Assembly: GCF_030697375.1 (NCBI RefSeq)
Contig: NZ_JAUYQD010000065.1
Span: 37,380-101,379 of the forward strand
Origin: Rhodoferax sp.
GTDB lineage: Bacteria > Pseudomonadota > Gammaproteobacteria > Burkholderiales > Burkholderiaceae_C
Length of the DNA: 64,000 bases
Reading direction: 5' to 3'
Part shown: positions 8,991 through 16,714 of the stretch, piece by piece
Position numbering within the stretch: the stretch's first letter is position 1
Layout: each line of letters starts with the position of its first letter
The notes under the pieces: generated by a model
Database searches by the model: none
The model's input: the letters and a program-made list of their open reading frames with translations, nothing else
Told to the model about the DNA's origin: nothing
Position numbers and translations under genes: made by a program

Positions 8991-9395
8991 TCAAGGCATC
9001 ACAGCGACCCTGCGCTTCTTTACGATAACCACCGGTGCAGGGGTGTCTTTGCGGGCCCCCCGCCAGGGCGAGGATTCTTTTGAAAACTCTGGATCGAATG
9101 CTGCAGATTCCTTGGGTGCGTTGGCAAGCGCCTTTGCAATCTTCTTGGTGTTCAAGGGCGTGATGTGGTCACCCACCACCTGCACATACTGGTCTTCATC
9201 CGTCATGGCAAGCGCACCAACCTGCATCCCCCTGCGCACACTGCCCAGCAGCTTCAGCGCGTCACCTTGCGGGCGCTCATAGGTGTGCCTGGACCAGGCC
9301 AACCTGCCAAGGACAACTCTCCAGCCCGGTTTGCGCCGTTTCTGAGGGGGTTGACTGTTGAGGGGATACGACTCAGGGGAAGGCTGAATGGGCAT
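8991..9395 (-). CDS. Hypothetical protein, doubtful
   Basis: 134 aa, basic, no membrane segment or signal peptide. The central part (MTDEDQYVQVVGDHITPLNT, then KKIAKALANAPKES) looks like a folded, helix-containing segment, and the basic C-terminus (VIVKKRRVAVMP) is plausible. The N-terminal 30 residues are proline-rich and may not be translated; internal starts exist. It stands alone between the MocR gene and the two-component genes. I do not recognise a family. Composition is compatible with a real gene, but the evidence is only an open frame and plausible residues. Confidence 0.45.
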   Translation of the reverse strand: MPIQPSPESYPLNSQPPQKRRKPGWRVVLGRLAWSRHTYERPQGDALKLLGSVRRGMQVGALAMTDEDQYVQVVGDHITPLNTKKIAKALANAPKESAAFDPEFSKESSPWRGARKDTPAPVVIVKKRRVAVMP

Positions 9396-9887
9396 CGGGA
9401 AGGTGGCTTTGGTGGATCGATCAAAGGCATATTGTCCTTGATGACGGTGTAGAGCATGCGCAGGGTCAACTGCTTGAGCACAAAGTCAACTTCGTTTTAG
9501 GCTGGAAGCGGCCATTCAGCTTGCGCAGTGACAGGCAGGCCTCGACCAGGCCCAGACCGGGTACTCCTGATTTTTAGGTGACCGACTCTTTGCGCGAAAT
9601 GGCAGCCCAAACCCACCCTCAAAAAAAATATCCCCAGCCACCCTATAACCATTGCCCCAGTTGGATGCACAGGTCTTGTTGTGGTTATATATTTGTATTG
9701 CGCATGTATAAGATGAGAATTTTCATTCATTTGCTTCCAAATACATAGCTGCTTACGCAATTACCAAGGCGGTAATTCCAATAAACATACTTCTATTTAA
9801 AAAATCAATAAGTGCTTATTTGTAATACGCTCAGTTCAAGCACCCAAGCCTGCTACGGTGCCACGAGCGGCGGTAGCGGTGGCGTTG
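9396..9887. other. AT-rich intergenic stretch without a recognisable gene
   Basis: Roughly 490 bp with no convincing coding region. The part from about 9600 to 9840 is distinctly AT-rich compared with its neighbours and contains a partial repeat copy at 9744-9775. It may carry the promoter of the small gene at 8991-9395. A near-palindrome ATGAGAATTTTCAT occurs close to 9713-9726; I cannot assign it. Confidence 0.4.
9744..9775 (+). repeat. Partial copy B of the interspersed repeat
   Basis: CATAGCTGCTTACGCAATT matches the 5' half of the element seen complete at 8783 and 46088; almost the same 19 bases occur at 20352. The second half is missing or too diverged to recognise. Confidence 0.6.
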
Positions 9888-10625
9888 TCAGAAGGGGGCA
9901 GGGGCTGAAGGCCTGGCCAGGTTCTTGACGACCAGCACAAAGCCGAGCTGGTAACCCCGGCCACGCAAAGCCCGGATATCGAAGCCACTGCCGATGTGCG
10001 GCCCGAGTTTGGTGCGCAAACGGCTGATCAGCACCTCCAGCCGGGCCTTGTTGATTTTTTCGGACTGCGCCGCGTCCCCGAAGTGCGACAACAGGGCCGC
10101 GTGGTCCAAAAATTGCCCATTGACCGCCAACTCCTGCAGCAGCCGCGCTTCGGTGCCCGTCAGTTCAATGCGAGCGCCCTGGGGGGAATGCAGCATGAGC
10201 CCGGCCATGTCCAGCTGCCACTGCAGCGGGTCTGCTCCGGCGCCCAACCGGGCGAACAGATTCCTGACCACGGCCACCAGTTCGTCGGGCCGGGTGGGCT
10301 TGGTCAGGTACACATCCGCGCCGGTGGCGTAGCCTTCCAGGCGGTCCGTGCTGCGCACCCGGGCGGTCAGCAAAATAATGCCCACCGTGGGCAAGGACCG
10401 GCGGATGCGCCGGGTGATGCTGATGCCGTCTTCTTCCGGCAGGTTGAGGTCCAGAATCAGGATGTCGATTGGCTGCGCCAGAATGGCCCGGTTCAACTCC
10501 TCGCCGCTGCCGACGCCGCGCACGGCAAACCCTTCTTCCGACAAAAAGAGCACCAATTCATCGCACAGTGTTTCGTTGTCTTCCACCACGATCACCGAGG
10601 GGATTTTTGTACCGTCCACGTTCAT
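9888..10625 (-). CDS. OmpR-family response regulator of the secretin/lectin locus
   Basis: 245 aa from the ATG at 10625. The receiver domain has the acidic pair ED at 15-16, phospho-acceptor Asp59 in ILILDLNLP, Thr87 in LLTAR and Lys109 in YLTKPTRP. The C-terminal about 95 residues are a PhoB/OmpR-type winged helix (IELTGTEARLLQELA; RGRGYQLGF). Its start overlaps the stop of the histidine kinase gene by 4 bases, so the two are translationally coupled with the kinase first. It probably controls the divergent secretin operon, and a pair of 10-bp direct repeats at 12474-12493 suits the way OmpR-type dimers bind. The target is inference. Confidence 0.88.
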   Translation of the reverse strand: MNVDGTKIPSVIVVEDNETLCDELVLFLSEEGFAVRGVGSGEELNRAILAQPIDILILDLNLPEEDGISITRRIRRSLPTVGIILLTARVRSTDRLEGYATGADVYLTKPTRPDELVAVVRNLFARLGAGADPLQWQLDMAGLMLHSPQGARIELTGTEARLLQELAVNGQFLDHAALLSHFGDAAQSEKINKARLEVLISRLRTKLGPHIGSGFDIRALRGRGYQLGFVLVVKNLARPSAPAPF

Positions 10626-12439
10626 GCCAACTCCAGGAAAAAACTGAAACTTAACCGCCCATGGCCCGCATTGAATTGCAGCTCCGAGCCGAGTTGCCGG
10701 GCCAGCGCCTGGGCCAGCCACAGGCCCAGACCGGCCCCCACCTGGCGGCGGGCGCCTTCCGCCCGGTAATAGCGGCTGAAGACCTGCGCGGGATCGGGCA
10801 TGCCGGCCGCCCCCACGGCATTGGAGACGCGCACGCTGACGCCCGCCACGTGGGGGCCAGTCGTCTTGTCAAACTGGAGTGTGACTGGGCTATCGGGCGG
10901 GGAGTATTTCAGCGCATTGCTCAGCAGGTTGAGCAGAATCAGGCGCAGGTACTGCGCGTCCGAAAACACCATGTGCTGTGCTGGCGCCGACAGGGTGATG
11001 CGGTCGCTGCCGAGGGTTTGCAACACATCGGCGGCCAGCGTCTCCAGGCACAGCGATTCCTTGTGCATTTGCATCGCACCCTGGTCGATTTGGTCGGCCG
11101 AGGCGCAGCGCTCCACCAGGGCATTGAGGTCGTCCACCGCGCGGTTGATATTCTTGACGCGGGTGGCATCACCACTGTCCGGGCTGAGGTGGCGGCCCAG
11201 CGAGGTGGCCGCCAGCTGGATGATGGCAAGCGGTGTTTTCAGCTCGTGCATCAGCATGGTCATGAAGCGTTCCTGGGTTTGGCGGCGCAGGGTTTCGGAC
11301 TCGGCCAGCTTGCGCGCCACGGCTTCGTTCGTGATCGACATTTGCAGCTGGTTTTGTTTCTCCCGATCGATCAGCCACAGGGTGGCAGCGACAAAACCCA
11401 CGGCAAAAATGAGCCTGAAAAACAGCAGGCTCACCAAAGATTCCACTGCCGGCACCAGCGCATGCAGGGTCAAAAACCAGCGCAAACCCAGCACCATGGC
11501 AAAACACATGAGGGCCCCGATCAGCCAGGTGCTGAGTTTTTGGCGGTAAAAAACTGCAACGGTCAAAGGCAAGGCGAACACGCTTGCCACCAAGCCCAAA
11601 ATCGAGCTGCATTGGATCACGAGCTGCCGATCCAGTACGAAAAACAGAACGAACAAAGTGACATACACAGTGCCCAGGAGCGTGAACAGCTGTTGGCCCC
11701 AGCGCGGCAAACCAAAACGGTGCAACACCAGGCAGACGCACAGAAAGCCCGTAAAAATATTCACCATGCCCAGCAAAAAGATCGCGGTGCTGCTGCTGGC
11801 CCAATGCGCCGGGCCAAAGAATTCCGACAGGTAGCCCATCCAGCCCAGAAAGGACGCCACAACAACGCTGAAATTGAGCAAAAAAGCCAGATGCAGCACC
11901 TGTCGGCGTGTTGTGATCAAGACCAGCAACCAGACCAGCAAGGGGACATAACAGGCCAGCACCACCCCCAGGATAAACCCGCGCGTGCTGTCGTCTTGCT
12001 GCGCTTGCGCGGCACTCAGGACCAGGGGCTGCAGCAGCATCGGCCCGCTGGTTTGGATGCGCAGGTAGTAGGTATTGGGGCCGGGCCGGGTGTCTATCCA
12101 GGCGGTGCGCTCGGTGAGTGGCTGCCCCTCGTGGGGCAACAGCGCCGAGAAAAGCGTGACCTTCTCCAGCTGGGCTGGAAAGACGCGCAAGCGCAGACGC
12201 TGGGCAGCGGGTGGCGCATCCACGCGCAGGCGAACCCAGAGCACAGCAGGGGTATACCCTTGGCTGATGATTTTTCTGGCCACTGAAAACTCGGCGTGCT
12301 GGGCCTGTTCGAGTGTCAGCGTGCCGTGTGGGTCTTCAAAAATGGCGCGCTCGGCAATCAGGTTCTGCGCCGCCACGGGCAGGCACACCCAGCCCAAGGC
12401 CAGGTGGATGAAAAACCAGAGTGCCAGTCGTGCAGTCAT
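10622..12439 (-). CDS. 7TMR-DISM-type sensor histidine kinase
   Basis: 605 aa. A signal peptide or first TM (ARLALWFFIHLALGWVCLPV) is followed by a periplasmic beta-rich domain to about residue 160 (IFEDPHGTLTLEQAQ; LWVRLRVDAPP) resembling 7TMR-DISMED2, then seven hydrophobic segments to about residue 370. The kinase core has the H-box MHELKTPLAII (His398), N-box LLNLLSNALKYSP and G-box AGLGLWLAQALA. DISM sensors are thought to bind small ligands, often carbohydrate, outside the membrane; that is family knowledge, not shown here. It is the first gene of a two-gene operon divergent from the secretin operon. Confidence 0.88.
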   Translation of the reverse strand: MTARLALWFFIHLALGWVCLPVAAQNLIAERAIFEDPHGTLTLEQAQHAEFSVARKIISQGYTPAVLWVRLRVDAPPAAQRLRLRVFPAQLEKVTLFSALLPHEGQPLTERTAWIDTRPGPNTYYLRIQTSGPMLLQPLVLSAAQAQQDDSTRGFILGVVLACYVPLLVWLLVLITTRRQVLHLAFLLNFSVVVASFLGWMGYLSEFFGPAHWASSSTAIFLLGMVNIFTGFLCVCLVLHRFGLPRWGQQLFTLLGTVYVTLFVLFFVLDRQLVIQCSSILGLVASVFALPLTVAVFYRQKLSTWLIGALMCFAMVLGLRWFLTLHALVPAVESLVSLLFFRLIFAVGFVAATLWLIDREKQNQLQMSITNEAVARKLAESETLRRQTQERFMTMLMHELKTPLAIIQLAATSLGRHLSPDSGDATRVKNINRAVDDLNALVERCASADQIDQGAMQMHKESLCLETLAADVLQTLGSDRITLSAPAQHMVFSDAQYLRLILLNLLSNALKYSPPDSPVTLQFDKTTGPHVAGVSVRVSNAVGAAGMPDPAQVFSRYYRAEGARRQVGAGLGLWLAQALARQLGSELQFNAGHGRLSFSFFLELA

Positions 12440-12473
12440 GGCTGCATGGTAGCCCGTCGCATGGCGTTGGCCG

Positions 12474-12493
12474 TGCAAGCTTTTGCAAGCTTC
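12474..12493. promoter_or_regulatory. Tandem 10-bp direct repeat, candidate response-regulator site
   Basis: TGCAAGCTTT and TGCAAGCTTC lie head to tail, exactly one helical turn apart, in the 111-bp region between the kinase and secretin genes. An inverted relative AGCTTGCA (12517-12524) follows and runs into a TGCAATTGCA palindrome. OmpR/PhoB proteins characteristically bind direct repeats spaced 10-11 bp, so this is the obvious candidate site for the regulator encoded at 9888-10625. Confidence 0.55.
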
Positions 12494-12550
12494 ATGCGAA
12501 CAATCCTGCTACTCTCAGCTTGCAATTGCACAAACTGTCTGGAACCTCCC

Positions 12551-14407
12551 ATGAAACGCATGAATTGCTTCGGAAAAGTCGGCGTCTGCCTGCTTGTGCT
12601 GCTCTGCTTTGCATCGCAGTCGTGGGCGCAGGCCCAGGAAAAGTCCTTTGCCGAAATGGTCAACAAGTTCGTTCAGATTCCTGCGGGCGAGCCCGAGTCG
12701 GAGATGTTGGCCAAGGCTGCAGTGGCGGTGACTTTCATCAAGCGCATGGAATTGCCGCAGGCCAGCAAAGCCATCAACGAAGCTTTGCAACTGGACGCCC
12801 GCAATACCTATTTGCATTTTTTCAACGGTTTCGTGTACCACCTGCAGGCAAGGCAAGGTGACTCGCAAAAGAACGAAATGGCCGTGGAGGGCTACCAGCA
12901 GGCGCTGCGGATCGACCCCAGCAACTGGATCGCACAGGAGTTTTTGGGCCTGGCGTACATGGACCTCAAAAAGTTTGACCTGGCAAAAGGCCAGTTTTCT
13001 GATGTGCTCCTCATGTCGCCCGACAGCACCGTTTCCATCTACGGGCTGATGGTGGCCTCGTACATGACGGGCGACCCCGTCACGGCTTGCGCCATGGCCG
13101 ACCAGTTCAGCAAGTCCTCCCTTGAACCCCACGCAGGGTTCATCCGGTCCAGCATTTCCGTGTACGCATCTTGCGGGGACTTTGACAAGGCGGACCGCAT
13201 GCGGCTGGAGCTGGGCAAGCTCAACCGCGAGCCGGCGGATGTGCGCAGCGTGGACCGCCGTTTGGCCCAGTGGAAAACCTTTTACCGCACGCGCGAGCCA
13301 TCCGGCCGGCTGGAGGGCGCGAATTCGGCCTCGGAATTTATCCAGACGAGCGTGGGCAAGGCCTCGGCGGACATCCTGGTGAGCCAAGCGTCCCCAAGTA
13401 CCGCCGACGCGGAGGGGGCACGCGCGCCAGAGGTGGTGGACGATGGCTCACCCAGCATGGTCTTGGTCGATGTGGTGATGGTGTCTACCCAGGAGTTGAT
13501 TACCACCTCCAAGGGGATCAATCTGCTCAACGCGCTGACCCTCCAATTGGGCGCGGCAAACGGCGTGGCGGCGTACAGTGAAAACCTCAATTACAACCAG
13601 GGAACCGGGGTCGGCACCACCACCATCACCCGGGCGCTGACGGTCCCGGCGCTGGCGTATTCCCTGAACATCGCCAATGCGAACAACACGGTAAACGAGG
13701 TGTTGGCACGCCCCACACTGGCGGCGATCGAGGGCATGCCCTCCGAATTTTTCTCAGGCACCAACCTGAATGCCGGGGCGCTGTTGACCAATTCTCTGGG
13801 CAACCCCTCGGTGATTCCCGTGGACAAGCGCTTTGGCGTCAAGCTCGCGGTCACGCCCTCCTTTTTGCCCAATGGAAAGGTCAAACTCAAGGTCGATGCA
13901 CAGCGCACCTTCTTGAACGCCGATGTGGATACCGCTGGATTTGCCTACCGGCTGGAAATTTCTGAAACCACCGCCAATGCCAACGTCGTCATGAATATGG
14001 GCGACACGCTGGTGCTCAGCGGACTGAGCGAAAAAGAATCCTCCAGTTCCCGCACAGGTGTGCCTGTTTTGCAGGATGTGCCGGTGATTCAGTACCTGTT
14101 CTCCACCAAGAGAAAGAGCGATTTTCAACGCTCGGTGTTGATACTGATCACCCCACGCTCGCCGCTTTTCACCTCCAAGTCGGAGCGAGGGCAAACCCCC
14201 GCAGCGGCCCAGAGCATGAAAGCCTTGCGGGAAAAGATGGGCTTTTCTGACCGGACGCCGTCCAACGTGGAGTCCATCCTGAACCACCTGAAGACAACCG
14301 AGCTGTTCCGCGAGTTTCGCCAGGGCGACGTGTCCTTGGAGCGTTGGGACCGGATGCACAGCACGGGCGACCGTTTGCGCCAGGCCCTTGAATTTCTCTA
14401 CTACTAG
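12551..14407 (+). CDS. TPR-domain secretin (outer membrane channel protein)
   Basis: 618 aa with a signal peptide (cleavage near residue 26, ASQSWAQ). Residues about 55-225 look like TPR repeats (AVEGYQQALRIDPSN, FLGLAYMDLKKFDLAKGQF). Residues about 300-537 form the C-terminal secretin domain: EVLARPTLAAIEG, FGVKLAVTPSFLPNGKVKLK, GDTLVLSGLSEKESS, VPVLQDVPVIQYLFS and SVLILITPR. The usual N0/N1 periplasmic domains of GspD/PilQ are absent and the TPRs take their place. Secretins form multimeric outer membrane pores. It heads an operon with two exported proteins, so it may be their export channel; no ATPase or platform gene is nearby. Confidence 0.85.
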   Translation: MKRMNCFGKVGVCLLVLLCFASQSWAQAQEKSFAEMVNKFVQIPAGEPESEMLAKAAVAVTFIKRMELPQASKAINEALQLDARNTYLHFFNGFVYHLQARQGDSQKNEMAVEGYQQALRIDPSNWIAQEFLGLAYMDLKKFDLAKGQFSDVLLMSPDSTVSIYGLMVASYMTGDPVTACAMADQFSKSSLEPHAGFIRSSISVYASCGDFDKADRMRLELGKLNREPADVRSVDRRLAQWKTFYRTREPSGRLEGANSASEFIQTSVGKASADILVSQASPSTADAEGARAPEVVDDGSPSMVLVDVVMVSTQELITTSKGINLLNALTLQLGAANGVAAYSENLNYNQGTGVGTTTITRALTVPALAYSLNIANANNTVNEVLARPTLAAIEGMPSEFFSGTNLNAGALLTNSLGNPSVIPVDKRFGVKLAVTPSFLPNGKVKLKVDAQRTFLNADVDTAGFAYRLEISETTANANVVMNMGDTLVLSGLSEKESSSSRTGVPVLQDVPVIQYLFSTKRKSDFQRSVLILITPRSPLFTSKSERGQTPAAAQSMKALREKMGFSDRTPSNVESILNHLKTTELFREFRQGDVSLERWDRMHSTGDRLRQALEFLYY

Positions 14408-14446
14408 GCAACGACCATCCGGTCCAACCATTTACAGGAGCTACGT

Positions 14447-16714
14447 ATGAACAGGCTTTGGATCAAGGTGGGCTTCGCATTGCTCAGTGGGCTTGCGTTC
14501 CAACCACCAGTGCACGCACAGAGTGAGCCCGCCATACCGGCCGGGCTGCAAAACGCCCTGGGCATGCTGCCGGTGCCCGGCATCAAGGACGCCCTGGGCG
14601 ACATGATCACCGACCTGAAAAAGACGGCCTGTGGCAACGGCATCGCGGGCTGCTACACGGCCAAGAAAACGGTGGCAGGCCTCCCGCTGCAACTGTATTT
14701 CTACACACGCAGCACCAACCAGACCTTTTTGCTGGTGGCCAACACCCGCATGGCCTTGCCCAATGCGTTCAACAAAAAAACACTGGGTCTGCTGGACGGC
14801 ACCCAGGTCGTGGACCCCATATTCTCCGTCTCGGTGGGCGACTTCTCGCTGACCGGCAAGGACATGCCCGCCGACCTCAGGGCCATCGTGGCCAGCAGCT
14901 ACTACGCGGTGGACGCGCTGACTTTCCCCAGCGGCATGCAGATGACCAGCCATGCCGGCATCAAGGGCCTGCTGGGGCCGGTGATCCACACCGTCATGGG
15001 TGTGCCGGTGCAGGACTTCACGGTGCGCGCCGGCGTGGTGCTGCCGATTCCGGTGGACATCACCAGCGGCGCCTCGCTGGCGGCGTCCCTGCCGCTCACG
15101 GACCTGGACAAAATGAAAAGCGCCGGCAAAGACCTGCCCGAAGGCTTTTTTGAATTCCAGCTCGCCCCCGGCAAGACCATCAAGGGCGGGCTGGGCATGA
15201 ACCCAGGCGTGGAGCTGACGGACGCCACCCTGTACGCCACCAACCTGGGCGTGGTGGGCTACAAGGGCAATGTCACCATTCCCGGCTCCAAGCGCAAATT
15301 CATCACCTTCTTTGAGATGCCGGTGCTGCCCACGGGCGCCGCCGATTTGCTGAACGTCAAATTCGGCCTGGCCGCCAAGGTCCTCACCCTGGAGGACTAC
15401 GCGAACGTCGCCATCTCCATGGCCACCTCCCAGGCGCCCGGTGGCAGTTTTGTCAAAGACATCAAAAAATACGAGGACAAGATTTTCCTGGCCACCAAGC
15501 CGCTGTCCGTCTTCAAGCTGAAAAATCCCGAGGCCATGCCGGCCGAGTACAAGTTTGGCGACCCCAGCAAGCCCTTCCCGGCGGCCAAGGCGTTCAACAT
15601 CCTGCTGCTGGGCCCGCTGGCCAGCGAAGGCGGGACCAGTGGCCCGCTGCTCCGGGTCTTTGACGATGTGGTCGTTTTGGGCCAGAAGATCGGCAAAATG
15701 AAAGTCATCGTGGGCACCGGTGGACTGCGCGGCAATGTGAGTGCCGACCTGATCTTCAAGATGGGGCCCCTGGGCAAGCTGGGCGTCAAGATGGCCACCA
15801 ATGTGGAGATCAACCAGGACCGGCAGCTGGTTGAAATGAAAGGCAATGTCCTGGGCCGTGTGCTGGAGGTGAGCATGAACGGCGCCAGCGTGGCGGTGCG
15901 CAGCCCGGCCACGTGCGCCACACCGTTCGAGATCTCCCTCGACGCGCAGATCACGGCGGAAACGGACGACGGCGGGCTAGACCTGGCCAAGCTGCTAGAC
16001 GCGTCGGCGGGGGCGAATGTCGACCCGTCCAAGCTGCAGGGCTGCATTGGCGAGGACCTGAAGAAGGCGCTGAATTGGGTGAGCACCACGGGCAGCGCAC
16101 TGGGCGGCTATACGGCCGGTGAAGCGAACAAGGCCTTGAACAAGATCGCGGCCGATGCGGCGGCCGAATACAACAAGGCAAAAAATGCCGCCCGCAACCT
16201 GGCGAACAGCTCGACCAACGAGGCCAACAATGCCTTCAAGAGCATGGGGAACGCGTTCAAGGGCATGGGCAAGAAAAAGCACAAGGACGGCCCTGACAAG
16301 CGGTTTGATCCCTCGGTTTTCGACTGGGATTACTACTACGACACCCGGGGCACCGCCTGGGGCAACACCGATTTGGTGGCGCATTGGAGAGACATCGGAT
16401 TTAACGAAGGGCGACGGGGCAGCTACGAATTCGACATCAATTTCTACAAACAACACAACGGCTTGAACAGCAGCAACTCGAATATTCTCAACCACTGGTT
16501 GGGTGACGGCATCAATCAATGCCTGCAAGCCAGCCCCGACTTCAGCCTCCAGGCGCTGATGAATCGTTACCCGGGAAGCGGCTGCCGCGATACCCTGAAT
16601 TGGTGGATCGAGAGTGGGGGCATGGACTCCGGCCTGAATGGCAAGCCCGGGTCCACGTCTGGCATCCCTCTCCCTACTGAACTCCACAAAGGTCCGAAAA
16701 AATTGGCACCATGA
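14447..16714 (+). CDS. Large exported protein of unknown family, secretin-operon partner
   Basis: 755 aa with a signal peptide (MNRLWIKVGFALLSGLAFQP, then PVHAQ). AGGAG at about 14431 precedes the start. Residues about 25-540 are beta-rich with many Gly/Pro turns and no motif I recognise. Residues about 540-605 are an Ala/Asn/Lys-rich helical segment (NKALNKIAADAAAEYNKAKN), followed by a Lys-rich linker (GMGKKKHKDG). The C-terminal about 135 residues carry FD...DYYYDTRG, DLVAHWRDIGFNEGRRGS, EFDINFYKQHNG and LNHWLGDGINQ, a repeat of the F-D-x-x-x-Y ... HW/Y-x-x-x-G type found in some surface and glycan-associated proteins. Its stop overlaps the lectin start by 4 bases. Confidence 0.75.
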   Translation: MNRLWIKVGFALLSGLAFQPPVHAQSEPAIPAGLQNALGMLPVPGIKDALGDMITDLKKTACGNGIAGCYTAKKTVAGLPLQLYFYTRSTNQTFLLVANTRMALPNAFNKKTLGLLDGTQVVDPIFSVSVGDFSLTGKDMPADLRAIVASSYYAVDALTFPSGMQMTSHAGIKGLLGPVIHTVMGVPVQDFTVRAGVVLPIPVDITSGASLAASLPLTDLDKMKSAGKDLPEGFFEFQLAPGKTIKGGLGMNPGVELTDATLYATNLGVVGYKGNVTIPGSKRKFITFFEMPVLPTGAADLLNVKFGLAAKVLTLEDYANVAISMATSQAPGGSFVKDIKKYEDKIFLATKPLSVFKLKNPEAMPAEYKFGDPSKPFPAAKAFNILLLGPLASEGGTSGPLLRVFDDVVVLGQKIGKMKVIVGTGGLRGNVSADLIFKMGPLGKLGVKMATNVEINQDRQLVEMKGNVLGRVLEVSMNGASVAVRSPATCATPFEISLDAQITAETDDGGLDLAKLLDASAGANVDPSKLQGCIGEDLKKALNWVSTTGSALGGYTAGEANKALNKIAADAAAEYNKAKNAARNLANSSTNEANNAFKSMGNAFKGMGKKKHKDGPDKRFDPSVFDWDYYYDTRGTAWGNTDLVAHWRDIGFNEGRRGSYEFDINFYKQHNGLNSSNSNILNHWLGDGINQCLQASPDFSLQALMNRYPGSGCRDTLNWWIESGGMDSGLNGKPGSTSGIPLPTELHKGPKKLAP

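Noticed and set aside
9254..9481. Possible IS110-like transposase tail (LRMLYTVIKDNMPL) on the minus strand
   Set aside because: The resemblance is limited to a few residues, the frame overlaps the doubtful gene at 8991-9395, and no other transposase segment or terminal repeat is nearby.
9713..9726. Fur-box-like near-palindrome ATGAGAATTTTCAT
   Set aside because: It lacks the full 19-bp Fur pattern and no iron-related gene is adjacent.
10661..12286. 541-codon plus-strand frame opposite the histidine kinase
   Set aside because: Composition is Gln/His/Arg-rich, typical of an antisense shadow in GC-rich DNA, and the kinase on the other strand has all catalytic motifs.
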